This document shows, in pieces, positions 1-7,677 of a stretch of 17,483 bases of DNA; the first letter of the stretch is position 1, and every line of letters begins with the position of its first letter. The DNA lies in NCBI GenBank assembly GCA_964453435.1, contig CAYVQZ010000077.1:1-17483 (forward strand), written 5' to 3'. The notes beneath the pieces were generated by a model, which was not told where the DNA came from, ran no database searches, and worked only from the letters and a program-made list of their open reading frames with translations. Position numbers and translations under genes: made by a program. This DNA comes from CAYVQZ01 sp964453435. GTDB taxonomy: Bacteria > Abyssobacteria > SURF-5.

Positions 1-73
1 GCGCTTATCTGCCGTTTGGAAAAAGAAGGCTGACGCCTGGCACGAAAAGCGCGGAGAGACTCGCCCTTCCTCG

Positions 74-766
74 ATGACAAACACGATGGCCGGCAGCTAC
101 TACGTTCTCAGAAAAGCAAAGCTCCTTGGAGATTTCGACAAGGCCGCCAAGATTATGAGCGGAATCGTCGCTTCTCGTTACGGCGCCGGTTTTGCTGACG
201 AGGCGATACGCGAGAGCCGGCGTGAATATGAAGCGCTCATTCCCGAGCTGCCCTATATCGGGGGTCGAAAAAACCGGTTGACGGAAGCCCTCGTCTCCTC
301 CGCCTGGCCCCTCGCCCTCTATCGCACATTCAAGCGAAGAGGAAAGCTTGTGGAGGAAACCGGCAGGGTGATAAACGAGTTGGTGGAGGCGCGGTTGCGG
401 GCGTATCCCCGTTTGTTGCTCTATGCAATCGGAAGGTATCGGTTCAGCGGCTGCTTTCGGTCGAAACTTCGAAGGGAAGCCGCGCTCAGACAAAAGAGAA
501 AGTACGCGGGCGATTGGGTGACGGTGTTCGTCGAGGGCGACGGTATCGAATTCGACTACGGAATCGATTACACGGAATGCGGAATCTGTAAGCTCTTTCG
601 CGCCCGGAACGCGGATGAATTGATTCCCTTCATGTGCCTGACCGATTTTCCCGTGAGCAGAAAATTGGGCACGGGACTCGTTCGCACCACAACGCTTGCC
701 GACGGATTCGACAGATGCGATTTCCGGTTCAAGCGTGGACGGGAAGTAAAACAGGGCTGGCCCTAA
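74..766 (+). CDS. L-2-amino-thiazoline-4-carboxylate hydrolase-family protein
   Basis: This 230-residue protein resembles the ATC hydrolase family, named for the enzyme that opens the L-2-amino-thiazoline-4-carboxylate ring on the route to L-cysteine in pseudomonads. Most members have no tested role, so the substrate here is unknown. The C-terminal half carries the family signature: an acidic stretch VEGDGIEFDYG at residues 153-163, Cys169 and Cys172 in YTECGICKLF, Cys188 and Asp191 in MCLTD, Arg204 in LVRTTT, and the closing CDFRF at 215-219. The N-terminal half looks alpha-helical, and there is no signal peptide. The start is uncertain: no Shine-Dalgarno site lies at a good distance, and the frame stays open to the left edge, so translation could begin outside the window. 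The ATG also overlaps a TGA in another frame (ATGA at 74-77), which would fit coupling to an upstream gene. Family assignment is fairly sure, function is not. Confidence 0.72.
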   Translation: MTNTMAGSYYVLRKAKLLGDFDKAAKIMSGIVASRYGAGFADEAIRESRREYEALIPELPYIGGRKNRLTEALVSSAWPLALYRTFKRRGKLVEETGRVINELVEARLRAYPRLLLYAIGRYRFSGCFRSKLRREAALRQKRKYAGDWVTVFVEGDGIEFDYGIDYTECGICKLFRARNADELIPFMCLTDFPVSRKLGTGLVRTTTLADGFDRCDFRFKRGREVKQGWP

Positions 767-781
767 CGTTCATAAGAACGT
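766..781 (+). terminator. Short perfect inverted repeat just after the ATC hydrolase-like gene
   Basis: ACGTTC at 766-771 and GAACGT at 776-781 form a six-base-pair stem with a four-base loop, beginning on the last base of the stop codon. No run of T follows, so it is at best a weak or factor-dependent terminator, or an RNA-stabilising hairpin. The rest of the gap up to 972 holds no ORF and no convincing promoter. Confidence 0.25.
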
Positions 782-972
782 GAATTCAAGTCACCGGACG
801 GAAACTGCCTGCGTTCTTTGCTTATTTCGCGTTTTCTTGACTCGGAAATGGATGATAAAGTAGGCTTGAACTCGAACGAAAAAAGGGGACCGGCGCGTTG
901 GTCTGAATCATGATGTCTTCCGAGCCATACGTCTTCGGGTAATCTATATCGGTCTCATATATTTGGGAAAGC

Positions 973-2463
973 ATGAAACGAACGCAAACTGTTCAAACGG
1001 TCCTGCATGTTGTCGGCATTCTGGTTGTGATTCACGGTTTCCTGCTTCTCATTCCGCTCGTCCTCGTTTTTTTATACGAAGAATACCATCTGCTTTTCGC
1101 TTTTTTCGTGCCCGCTCTGTTCAGTTTTGTCATCGGCCTTGCCTTGGCAATGGTTTTCAGGCCCGGGACTCCCTACTATCTCCAGAGCATCCTTATTTGT
1201 GGCATGGCCTGGATTGCGCTCTCTCTTTTCGGCTGTCTGCCGTTTTTCCTGGGAACAGAGAAAGGTTTTCTCGATTCATATTTCGAGACGGTGAGCGGGG
1301 TCACGACGACCGGAATCACGTTGTTCGCCGACATCGAGATTCTACCGAAAAGTATCCTCTTCTGGAGGAGCTTCATACAGTGGCTGGGCGGATTGGGCAT
1401 CTTGACGTTCTTTCTTGCCGTCACGTTCAGGTCGGGAAATACATACTTCCGGTTGTACGCGGCGGAAACCCATAAGATCGAGGCCGTGCGCCCAATGCCC
1501 GGCATCCACCATACGGTGATTACTCTCTGGTCACTGTACGGGCTCTTTACACTGGGAGAAATTGTGGCTCTGAAACTTCTCGGCGTAAGTTTGTTCGACG
1601 CCGTTTGCCACAGTTTCACCACCCTGTCCACGGGAGGGTTCTCTCCGTACAACGCGAGCATCGACCATTTTCGCAGGGCGGGGTTCGCTCATTATAAGGC
1701 CATCGAATATGTCATTATTTTCTTTATGACCTTAGGCGGCATCAACTTCCTGTTGCACTACAAGCTGGTTATCGGTCAGTTCAGAGATGTCGGCAGAAAT
1801 ATTGAAATCCGATATTTTCTCGGCATCATTCTGTTCTCCACGGCGCTCGTGCTGTTGGACCATAATCGCCACTCGTCGGGGGTAATCGTGGACGGCGGTT
1901 TTGAGCAAGCCTTCAGGCGCACGATTTTCACGGTCGTGTCGCTGCTGACGACAACCGGTTACGCGACGACCGACATCAATGAGCCGTTCTTTCCCGCCAT
2001 GTCGAAACAGCTTTTCCTGATACTGATGCTTATCGGAGGATGCGTGGGCTCGACCGGCGGCGGAATAAAGGTGCTGCGGATAATCGTGCTGTTTCGGGGT
2101 TTCAAAAAACAGATTGCAAAACACCGGCTTCCCAGAAAAGCGTTGTCCGAGGTCGTCATCGAACGCCGAATCATTCCCGACGCCGAATTCAAGAGAATCA
2201 CCGGCCTTTTCTGGGGTTGGCTGTTTCTTATCGTCATTGGCGGATTTATTACGGCATTCTTTACGGACTTAGGCGGTTTCGAGTCGATATCGGGGATGTT
2301 CTCGGCGGTCGGCAATATCGGCCCGTGCTACATCTCTGTCCAACAGATGTCGGAACTTCCGGCGACCGTCAAATTAACCTATATCTTCGGGATGTTGGCA
2401 GGCCGGCTGGAGATCGTGCCGATCCTGCTTCTGTTCAGCGGCAGGGCATGGACGTGGCAATAA
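973..2463 (+). CDS. trkH: Trk-type potassium uptake channel, membrane subunit TrkH
   Basis: This is the integral membrane, potassium-conducting subunit of a Trk system. The 496 residues match the usual TrkH length and are mostly hydrophobic segments arranged as four M1-P-M2 repeats. The four pore loops with their filter glycines are visible: VTTTGIT near 110-116, LSTGGF near 218-223, LTTTGYA near 325-331 and VGNIGP near 446-451. The glycine-rich CVGSTGGGIKVLR near 357-369 and GMLAGRLEIVPIL near 473-484 are also typical of the family. The ATG at 973 starts directly at the first membrane helix, but its ribosome-binding site is weak (a purine run ending very close to the ATG). trkA follows 52 bases downstream on the same strand, so the two subunits are probably co-expressed. 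Identification is secure; transport energetics and ion preference cannot be read from the sequence. Confidence 0.95.
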   Translation: MKRTQTVQTVLHVVGILVVIHGFLLLIPLVLVFLYEEYHLLFAFFVPALFSFVIGLALAMVFRPGTPYYLQSILICGMAWIALSLFGCLPFFLGTEKGFLDSYFETVSGVTTTGITLFADIEILPKSILFWRSFIQWLGGLGILTFFLAVTFRSGNTYFRLYAAETHKIEAVRPMPGIHHTVITLWSLYGLFTLGEIVALKLLGVSLFDAVCHSFTTLSTGGFSPYNASIDHFRRAGFAHYKAIEYVIIFFMTLGGINFLLHYKLVIGQFRDVGRNIEIRYFLGIILFSTALVLLDHNRHSSGVIVDGGFEQAFRRTIFTVVSLLTTTGYATTDINEPFFPAMSKQLFLILMLIGGCVGSTGGGIKVLRIIVLFRGFKKQIAKHRLPRKALSEVVIERRIIPDAEFKRITGLFWGWLFLIVIGGFITAFFTDLGGFESISGMFSAVGNIGPCYISVQQMSELPATVKLTYIFGMLAGRLEIVPILLLFSGRAWTWQ

Positions 2464-2515
2464 GTTCACCGTTAGCCTGTTATCGAGATGCGCTCGTCGC
2501 AAGGAGAACCATGAT

Positions 2516-3178
2516 ATGTACATCATGATTGCCGGGGGCGGCCTGATCGGCAAGGGGCTGGCCCAGAGATTGGCGCACCAAAAACATGACGTGGTCGTTA
2601 TCGATTTCAATCCGAGTATCTGCGAGGAAATATACGCCAAATTCGGAGCTGTCACCATACAAGGAAACTGCACCGACATGGAAACGCTCGAAAGCGCCGG
2701 CATCGAGCGCTGCGACGTCGCGGTGGCGACAATGAAAGATGACGCCGACAATCTGGCGTTCGCGCTGTTGGCAAAACATTATAACGTGCCCCAGATAATC
2801 GTGAAGATGAACGATCCCAAGTATGAGAATCTCTATAAAACCGTCGGGGTAAAGAACATCTCCAAGGGGACGGAACTCCTCATCGAGCAGATTATGCTGA
2901 ACATCGAGACACCGGAGTTGAGAACGGTCGTGAGTTTCGATTCTATCGAAATTTGCATATTCATCATCCCGGACAAGGCCAAATGCGCAGGACAGAATGT
3001 TATGACCGTGGTCAATCAGAAAGGCTTTCCCAACGAGATCATTTTTACGTGCGTTTACAACAGCGCCACCGACTCATTCATCATTCCGAGAGGTGATACG
3101 ATCCTAGGCTCGGGTGACAGAGTTTTCATCTGCGGGAAACGAAAGGATATACAAAAGACAGTCAAGTTCCTGGCCTGA
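2516..3178 (+). CDS. trkA: Trk potassium uptake regulatory subunit TrkA (single RCK unit)
   Basis: This is the cytoplasmic nucleotide-binding ring protein that gates TrkH. The 220 residues form one RCK unit: a Rossmann TrkA-N domain (about 1-120) and a TrkA-C domain (about 134-219). The dinucleotide-binding loop GGGLIG is at 7-12, and the acidic residue that ends the second strand, which usually selects NAD(H), is Asp30 in VVVIDFN. The length is that of single-unit TrkA/KtrA proteins; the E. coli TrkA is a fused double of this unit, so here the ring would need eight copies or four dimers. AAGGAG at 2501-2506 lies nine bases before the chosen ATG; an ATG at 2511 is out of frame. The hydrolase gene begins three bases after the stop, so the three genes probably form one transcript. 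Confidence 0.93.
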   Translation: MYIMIAGGGLIGKGLAQRLAHQKHDVVVIDFNPSICEEIYAKFGAVTIQGNCTDMETLESAGIERCDVAVATMKDDADNLAFALLAKHYNVPQIIVKMNDPKYENLYKTVGVKNISKGTELLIEQIMLNIETPELRTVVSFDSIEICIFIIPDKAKCAGQNVMTVVNQKGFPNEIIFTCVYNSATDSFIIPRGDTILGSGDRVFICGKRKDIQKTVKFLA

Positions 3179-3181
3179 AAA

Positions 3182-4051
3182 ATGAGACGAATACTCGCTT
3201 CAACTCTGACCTGCGCTGGTTTATGGGCGTTGCTGACAGGTGGTGTGGCCCTGCCGAATCAGGATTTCTCCGCGCTGGACAGCCATGACGTATTGATGGT
3301 CCTGTTCCATCCAAGAAAGGACGCTTCCCGTGCGACCCCCGATGTCAGCAACGTCCGCTTTGAGGTAGAAAAGGGCATCCGTGTCGGCGGTCGCCTTCAC
3401 ATTGCAGGCAAGGACTCGCCCGTGATTCTCCTTTTTCACGGCAACGGCGAGGTCGCATCCGATTACGATATGGTCGCTCCCCTGTATACGCGCATGGGCA
3501 TATCTCTTCTTGTCGCGGACTATCGGGGCTACGGACGAAGCGAGGGCAGCCCCAGTTCCTCGGCGCTGCTCAACGACGCGAACGCCACGTACAAAGGGAC
3601 CCGGAACGTTCTGGCCGAGCGCGGCCTCGAAGCGTCGGCATTCTTTCTCATGGGCCGGTCCCTCGGCAGCGCGGCGGCAATCGAAGTCGCCTCTCGCTTC
3701 GGCGATGAAATAGACGGGCTTATTATTGAAAGCGGCTTCGCTCACACATTTTCGTTGATTGAAAGGCTCGGCGGACCATCCTTGAGCAACGTAAACGAGG
3801 AAAGGAACGGCTTCAACAACTCCGGTAAAATGGAACAGGTGACCGTGCCGACGCTCATCATTCACGGTGAGAACGACTCTCTTATACTTGTGACCGAAGG
3901 GAAAGCTCTGTTCGAGCGCTGCGCAGCCAGAAGAAAAGAATTTGTCGCCATACCCGGCGCGGGCCACAACGACCTGCTTCTTCGCGGTCGCGACAGATAC
4001 TTCGGCGCAGTGCGGGAGTTTGTGTTTGGCCGAAGCAGAGAATCCAAGTGA
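3182..4051 (+). CDS. Alpha/beta hydrolase of the serine-hydrolase (BEM46/YfhR-like) type, possibly exported
   Basis: This 289-residue alpha/beta-hydrolase fold protein has an apparently complete catalytic triad: Ser160 in the nucleophile elbow GRSLG, Asp232 in HGEND, and His262 in GAGHND. HGNGE at 86-90 is the usual oxyanion-hole segment, and VADYRGYGRSEG near 111-122 is characteristic of the YfhR/BEM46-like branch. The first 24 or so residues have two arginines, a hydrophobic stretch and small residues, resembling a signal peptide or membrane anchor; there is no lipobox cysteine. The start lies three bases after trkA with no clear Shine-Dalgarno site, so translational coupling is likely and the exact N-terminus is uncertain. 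The substrate is unknown: esterase, thioesterase or peptidase activity are all possible. Co-transcription with trkHA is inferred from spacing only. Confidence 0.8.
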   Translation: MRRILASTLTCAGLWALLTGGVALPNQDFSALDSHDVLMVLFHPRKDASRATPDVSNVRFEVEKGIRVGGRLHIAGKDSPVILLFHGNGEVASDYDMVAPLYTRMGISLLVADYRGYGRSEGSPSSSALLNDANATYKGTRNVLAERGLEASAFFLMGRSLGSAAAIEVASRFGDEIDGLIIESGFAHTFSLIERLGGPSLSNVNEERNGFNNSGKMEQVTVPTLIIHGENDSLILVTEGKALFERCAARRKEFVAIPGAGHNDLLLRGRDRYFGAVREFVFGRSRESK

Positions 4052-4239
4052 AACCTTCCGGCGTTTTCCTCCTTGCCTTCCCGGTTGTGGCTGCCGGTTT
4101 GCCGCTGGCTTTTTTCTCTGCCGTTCCTATAAAATAATATGGGATGAAAAGGTGCTTGCACATGTTTCCCGCACAGGTGGTGAGGGGGGCGGAACCCTCC
4201 TCCATTCGTTTATCGTTACCTGGACGAAAGGGCCGGAAA

Positions 4240-4992
4240 GTGCCTGCCGAACGTTCGGAAGCCATAGTGCTTCACACGTACAATCTGACGGAGTCCAGCA
4301 AAATTGTGGTGTTGCTCACTCCCGTGCGGGGAAAAGTGCGAGCGGTTGCCAAGGGGGTCAGGCGCACAAGGAGCAAGTTTGGGAGCGCGCTCGAGCCGAT
4401 ATCTCACGTCGAAGCGCAAATCCATTTCAAGGAAGGACGCGACCTTCAGAATCTCTCGCAGGCCGAGACCCGCGAGTCCTTCGGCACGGTTCGTTCCGAC
4501 CTCAGGCGGTTGGGGATGGCGTCGATTATGTGCGAACTCATGGAACTCTTTGTGCAAGAAAATGAGGAAGCGGGACGCCAGTTTGTCTTGTTGCTTCTCT
4601 CTCTTCGCGCGCTTGGCGGCATGACCAAAAACTATTCCAGCCTTTTGATTTCTTTTTACATGAGACTGCTCGATATCTCGGGCTTGCATCCCGAACTGGG
4701 CTGTTGCGTGAGCTGCAGAGGTCCTCTGAAAAATGTCGCGTACCTCAGCGCCGCCTCGGGCGGCGCCCTGTGCGGCAAGTGCAGCGCGGGCAAGGGAGAG
4801 AAGGTTTCCGCCGGCTCGCTCAAAATTGTCGAGCGGCTGGAAAGCGCCGACTGGCATTTGATCGAGCGGATTCGACTTCCTGAAACCACCGCCGATGAGA
4901 TTCTCTCCGCCTTGAATGCGTACCTTCTCCATCATACGGGTCGCGAACTCAGGTCGGCGAAGTTTCTGAGGAGTCTTGCGCATCTCAAATAA
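4240..4992 (+). CDS. recO: DNA repair protein RecO
   Basis: RecO works in the RecFOR pathway, annealing single strands and loading RecA on gaps covered by single-strand binding protein. The N-terminal OB-fold begins with the typical EAIVLHTYNLTESSKIV, followed by TPVRGKVRAVAKGVRR, and the helical C-terminal domain contains a zinc-binding site formed by Cys156-x2-Cys159 and Cys178-x2-Cys181. The frame is open upstream to an ATG at 4144, which would add 32 residues of low-complexity, proline- and arginine-containing sequence. The GTG at 4240 is chosen because it places the conserved N-terminus where the family normally starts and gives 250 residues, the usual length; its ribosome-binding site (AAAGGG a few bases upstream) is weak. 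ATG 4144 or 4162 remain possible. The gene stands apart from its neighbours in function. Confidence 0.9.
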   Translation: MPAERSEAIVLHTYNLTESSKIVVLLTPVRGKVRAVAKGVRRTRSKFGSALEPISHVEAQIHFKEGRDLQNLSQAETRESFGTVRSDLRRLGMASIMCELMELFVQENEEAGRQFVLLLLSLRALGGMTKNYSSLLISFYMRLLDISGLHPELGCCVSCRGPLKNVAYLSAASGGALCGKCSAGKGEKVSAGSLKIVERLESADWHLIERIRLPETTADEILSALNAYLLHHTGRELRSAKFLRSLAHLK

Positions 4993-5051
4993 AGTTTTGC
5001 CGCTTCGGATGTAAAAGCGCAATATAAAAACGTCACACATTCAAGAGAATC

Positions 5052-5081
5052 TTGACGGTCAACCGGACTGCATGCGATAAT
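5052..5081 (+). promoter_or_regulatory. Probable sigma-70 promoter with extended -10 for the pilT pair
   Basis: TTGACG at 5052-5057 is followed, after 18 bases, by GATAAT at 5076-5081, each with one mismatch to consensus. TG at 5073-5074 is placed exactly for an extended -10. Transcription would start near 5088, leaving a leader of about 25 bases before the TTG start of the first pilT. The promoter lies in the 120-base gap after recO. Confidence 0.55.
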
Positions 5082-5097
5082 TATGAACTAATTTTTG

Positions 5098-5105
5098 AGA
5101 AGGAG
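5098..5105 (+). promoter_or_regulatory. Ribosome-binding site that fixes a TTG start for the first pilT
   Basis: AGAAGGAG at 5098-5105 is a near-perfect Shine-Dalgarno sequence, seven bases before TTG 5113. The longest reading frame begins at another TTG at 5095, inside or before this site, which would translate the ribosome-binding site itself as three arginines. TTG 5113 is therefore the better start. Confidence 0.7.
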
Positions 5106-5112
5106 AATATTC

Positions 5113-6195
5113 TTGCCGCAAATCGATGAAATCCTGGCCAAAGCTGTCAGGATGGGCGCCTCCGATATCCATCTGTGCGCGGGAACGGTTCCGATGGTTC
5201 GCCTGTGGGGGGATATACGACCGTTATCGGGCTACGGTGTCGTTTCAGCCGAGGAGAACAAGCAGCGGCTGAGAGAAGTGCTCACGAGTCGGCAAAGTGA
5301 TGATCTCGAGCGCAACCTCGAACTGGATTTCTCCTATGTGGTCGAAGAAGTCGGCCGCTTCCGGGTCAATTTCCACCATGAGGACCGCGGACTTTCCGGC
5401 TCGTTCCGCGTGATACCCGAACGCATTCGAACGGTCGAAAAACTCAATCTCCCGGAAGCCGCAAAGAATCTCACCCGCCTGCACCAGGGCCTTGTCCTCG
5501 TGACCGGTCCCTCCGGTTCCGGAAAGTCAACGACCCTGGCCGCCCTTATCGACCTCATAAACCGGGAGTCGCGCCGGCACATCATCTGCATCGAAGACCC
5601 GGTCGAGTTTGTGCACGAAAGCCGAAACTCTCACATCGACCAGCGCGAGGTTGGGGTCCACACGCGCAGTTTCGCCACCGCTCTGCGAGCCGCTCTCCGT
5701 GAAGACCCTGATGTGATTCTCGTCGGCGAGATGCGCGACCTGGAAACGATAGCCATGGCCATCACGGCATCGGAAACGGGGCACCTTGTTTTCAGCACGC
5801 TTCACACTCGAAGCGCAGCGAAAACAATCGAGCGAATAATCAATGTGTTTCCGCCGGACCAGATTGCGCAAATACGGACCATGCTCTCCGAATCGCTCGC
5901 CGGCGTGATTTCCCAGCAACTGATACGAAACGCACAGGGGACCGGACGCGTCCTTGCCTTGGAAATTCTCTTGCGCACGACCGCGCTCGCCAACCTGGTC
6001 CGTGAGGGGGTTACCTATCGTATCCCTTCGCTTATGCAGACCGGTAAGAAATATGGCATGATGCTTATGGATGACCACATTATGGCGCTCTATGAACAGG
6101 GACTCATTGACCCGCGCCACGCCTTGGAGAAAGTCATTGACCGGGAAGCTTTCCTCCGCGCAATCGGCGGTAAGGAAGACATGGCCAAAGCATAG
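5113..6195 (+). CDS. pilT: PilT-type pilus retraction ATPase, first copy
   Basis: This 360-residue hexameric secretion-type ATPase belongs to the PilT/PilU group, which powers depolymerisation (retraction) of type IV pili at the inner membrane. The N-terminal PAS-like domain begins PQIDEILAKAV and includes ASDIHL at 16-21. Then come Walker A GPSGSGKST at 132-140, the Asp box IEDPVEF at 160-166, Walker B VILVGEMRD at 201-209 and the His box STLHT at 228-232. ALANLVREG at 291-299 corresponds to the AIRNLIRE motif that marks PilT and is needed for retraction in studied relatives. There is no tetracysteine zinc site, which argues against the extension ATPase PilB. The start is TTG, set by a strong ribosome-binding site. 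The second pilT-like gene follows after 23 bases. No pilin, PilB or PilC gene is in the window. Confidence 0.92.
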   Translation: MPQIDEILAKAVRMGASDIHLCAGTVPMVRLWGDIRPLSGYGVVSAEENKQRLREVLTSRQSDDLERNLELDFSYVVEEVGRFRVNFHHEDRGLSGSFRVIPERIRTVEKLNLPEAAKNLTRLHQGLVLVTGPSGSGKSTTLAALIDLINRESRRHIICIEDPVEFVHESRNSHIDQREVGVHTRSFATALRAALREDPDVILVGEMRDLETIAMAITASETGHLVFSTLHTRSAAKTIERIINVFPPDQIAQIRTMLSESLAGVISQQLIRNAQGTGRVLALEILLRTTALANLVREGVTYRIPSLMQTGKKYGMMLMDDHIMALYEQGLIDPRHALEKVIDREAFLRAIGGKEDMAKA

Positions 6196-6218
6196 CGGAG
6201 GCTGTTCGGAGAGTTCGC

Positions 6219-7277
6219 GTGTCGCACGAAATCGACAAGTTTCTAAAATTTCTCGTTTCTCATGACGGTTCCGACCTGATGCTCGCATCGGGCTCGAAGC
6301 CGATGATGCGTGTTCACGGCGATTTATTCGCGCTCGACTTCGGAGAAGACAGTTCGGTGCTCACCACCGATCTTACCCGCAAGCTCATTTACGAGATATT
6401 GAGCGACAACCAGGTGCGCGCATTCGAACGCTCGGGCGACCTGGATTTCGCTTACGAAGTGCCGGGGTGCGCGCGTTTCCGGTGCAACGTGTACAAGCAG
6501 ACAAAAGGACTGGGGATTGTACTCAGAACGATTCCGACAAAAATCAAATCGATAGAAGAATTGGGGCTGCCGCCGGGAGTGAAGCAACTGGCTCGCTCAA
6601 CGCGCGGATTCATTCTCGTGACGGGACCGACCGGAAGCGGCAAGACAACAACGCTCGCGGCGATGATAGACTTGATAAACCACGAGCGCCACCGGCATAT
6701 CGTTACGATCGAGGAGCCGATAGAATATGTCCACAAGAATATCCGCTCATTGATAACCCAGCGCGAAGTGGGATTGCATACCCACAGTTTCAAAGCGGCC
6801 CTGCGAACCGCCGTGCGCCAGGACCCCGATATTATTCTTGTCGGCGAGATGCGCGACCTCGACACAATCTCGATGGCCCTCACCACCGCCGAAATGGGAG
6901 CGCTCGTGTTCGGAACCCTCCACACGACCAGCGCCGCCAAAACCGTGAACAGAATTATCGACGTGTTCCCTTTCGAAGAGCGCAACCGAATCCGCGCCTT
7001 GCTTGCAGAAGCGCTGACCGGCGTCGTCGCCCAGCAGCTTGTAAAGCGTTCCGATAAGAAAGGCCGCGTCGCCGTTGCCGAGATATTGATCGGAACATCG
7101 GCAATATCAAACACCATTCGGGAAGGCAAGATCGAGCAGATGGTCTCCCTCATGGAGACCGGCAAGAAACACGGAATGCAAATGCTGGACGAACACCTGA
7201 CTCAACTGGTGCAGCAGTGCGTTATAGAACCCGTCGCCGCCAGGAGCCTGGCGAGCAATAAAGCCCTGTTCCGTTAA
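6219..7277 (+). CDS. pilT: PilT-type pilus retraction ATPase, second copy
   Basis: This second 352-residue PilT-family ATPase has the same architecture as its neighbour but clearly different sequence. Walker A is GPTGSGKTT at 136-144, the Asp-box position reads IEEPIEY at 164-170 (Glu instead of the Asp in copy one), Walker B is IILVGEMRD at 205-213, and the His box is GTLHT at 232-236. AISNTIREGK at 295-304 is closer to the canonical AIRNLIREGK than the copy-one motif. The start is GTG at 6219, with GGAGAG about five bases upstream; an ATG is not available nearby. The two genes could play PilT and PilU roles, or serve two different pilus systems. The stop overlaps the end of the convergent small gene by four bases. 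Confidence 0.92.
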   Translation: MSHEIDKFLKFLVSHDGSDLMLASGSKPMMRVHGDLFALDFGEDSSVLTTDLTRKLIYEILSDNQVRAFERSGDLDFAYEVPGCARFRCNVYKQTKGLGIVLRTIPTKIKSIEELGLPPGVKQLARSTRGFILVTGPTGSGKTTTLAAMIDLINHERHRHIVTIEEPIEYVHKNIRSLITQREVGLHTHSFKAALRTAVRQDPDIILVGEMRDLDTISMALTTAEMGALVFGTLHTTSAAKTVNRIIDVFPFEERNRIRALLAEALTGVVAQQLVKRSDKKGRVAVAEILIGTSAISNTIREGKIEQMVSLMETGKKHGMQMLDEHLTQLVQQCVIEPVAARSLASNKALFR

Positions 7278-7573
7278 CGCCCGCGCGAAAAACGGATTTT
7301 GTTGACCTCCGGCGGCTTCTCGGGCGCCCGTTGCTGTTCGCTCACCCTGAGTTCCATCGAGACGTCCTGAAAATCGAAATCGGACGGCAGCGTCTCGATC
7401 TCTCTGACTTGTTCTTTCGAAACCGATATCATCCTCGGCTCCACGATATAGGTTCCCTCATCTTCGCAATAGTTCATGACCTTTCCGATAACCCACATAT
7501 CGGAAAGGTGGTTCTCGCCCGAGGAATTTGCCACCGACAGCCGCATTTTCACCAAGTCACCCTTCGAGATCAT
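7274..7573 (-). CDS. Unrecognised 99-residue protein between pilT and topoisomerase VI
   Basis: I do not recognise this small soluble protein. It has no signal peptide, membrane segment or cysteine cluster (a single Cys). The first half, from ISKGDLVKMRLSV to TYIVEPRMISV, alternates hydrophobic and polar residues like a small beta-barrel; the second half is acidic and then ends in a charged tail with KPPEVNK and RFSRGR. Its reality is supported by a strong Shine-Dalgarno site (GGAGGG on the minus strand at 7581-7586, seven bases before the ATG) and a consensus -10 hexamer upstream. It converges with the second pilT, overlapping it by four bases, and is transcribed divergently from top6B. A link to either neighbour is only positional. 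Confidence 0.65.
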   Translation of the reverse strand: MISKGDLVKMRLSVANSSGENHLSDMWVIGKVMNYCEDEGTYIVEPRMISVSKEQVREIETLPSDFDFQDVSMELRVSEQQRAPEKPPEVNKIRFSRGR

Positions 7574-7599
7574 TGACTATCCCTCCATTCTTCATACCT

Positions 7600-7605
7600 A
7601 TTATA
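7600..7605 (-). promoter_or_regulatory. Consensus -10 element for the 99-residue protein gene
   Basis: The minus strand reads TATAAT here, 27 bases before the ATG at 7573. No good -35 hexamer lies 16-18 bases further upstream, so activation or a weak promoter is likely. It sits back to back with the top6B promoter at 7648-7677. Confidence 0.4.
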
Positions 7606-7647
7606 ACCGAAAGATGCTGACCGAGGACCTTGCATCGGATGTTTTCC

Positions 7648-7677
7648 TTGAAAATCTTGGTGGAAGAGTGATACAAT
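7648..7677 (+). promoter_or_regulatory. Probable sigma-70 promoter with extended -10 for top6B-top6A
   Basis: TTGAAA at 7648-7653 and TACAAT at 7672-7677 are separated by 18 bases, each with one mismatch to consensus, and TG at 7669-7670 makes an extended -10. The expected start near 7684 gives a leader of about 65 bases before ATG 7750. The layout (18-base spacer, extended -10) is the same as that of the pilT promoter, indicating that the operon is read by the ordinary bacterial sigma factor. Confidence 0.55.

Noticed and set aside
3..77. Tail of an upstream gene ending in TGA at 75-77
   Set aside because: The 24 codons are too few to recognise, and another frame gives a different possible tail ending at 33; neither can be supported.
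5..493. 162-codon minus-strand open frame over the ATC hydrolase-like gene
   Set aside because: It is antisense to a gene with clear family motifs, has no recognisable protein features, and no ribosome-binding site was seen.
837..866. TTGACT as a -35 element for trkH
   Set aside because: No acceptable -10 lies 16-18 bases downstream (best is TAGGCT), and the distance to the trkH start is long, so no promoter is called in 767-972.
3221..3967. 248-codon minus-strand open frame over the alpha/beta hydrolase
   Set aside because: It is a shadow of a gene with an intact catalytic triad; the predicted protein shows no family features.
4128..4140. TATAAAATAATAT as a recO promoter -10
   Set aside because: It is attractive as a -10, but no matching -35 was found at proper spacing; noted only in the recO start discussion.
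5527..6288. 253-codon minus-strand open frame over the first pilT
   Set aside because: Long antisense frames are expected at this base composition; the plus-strand frame has all PilT motifs.
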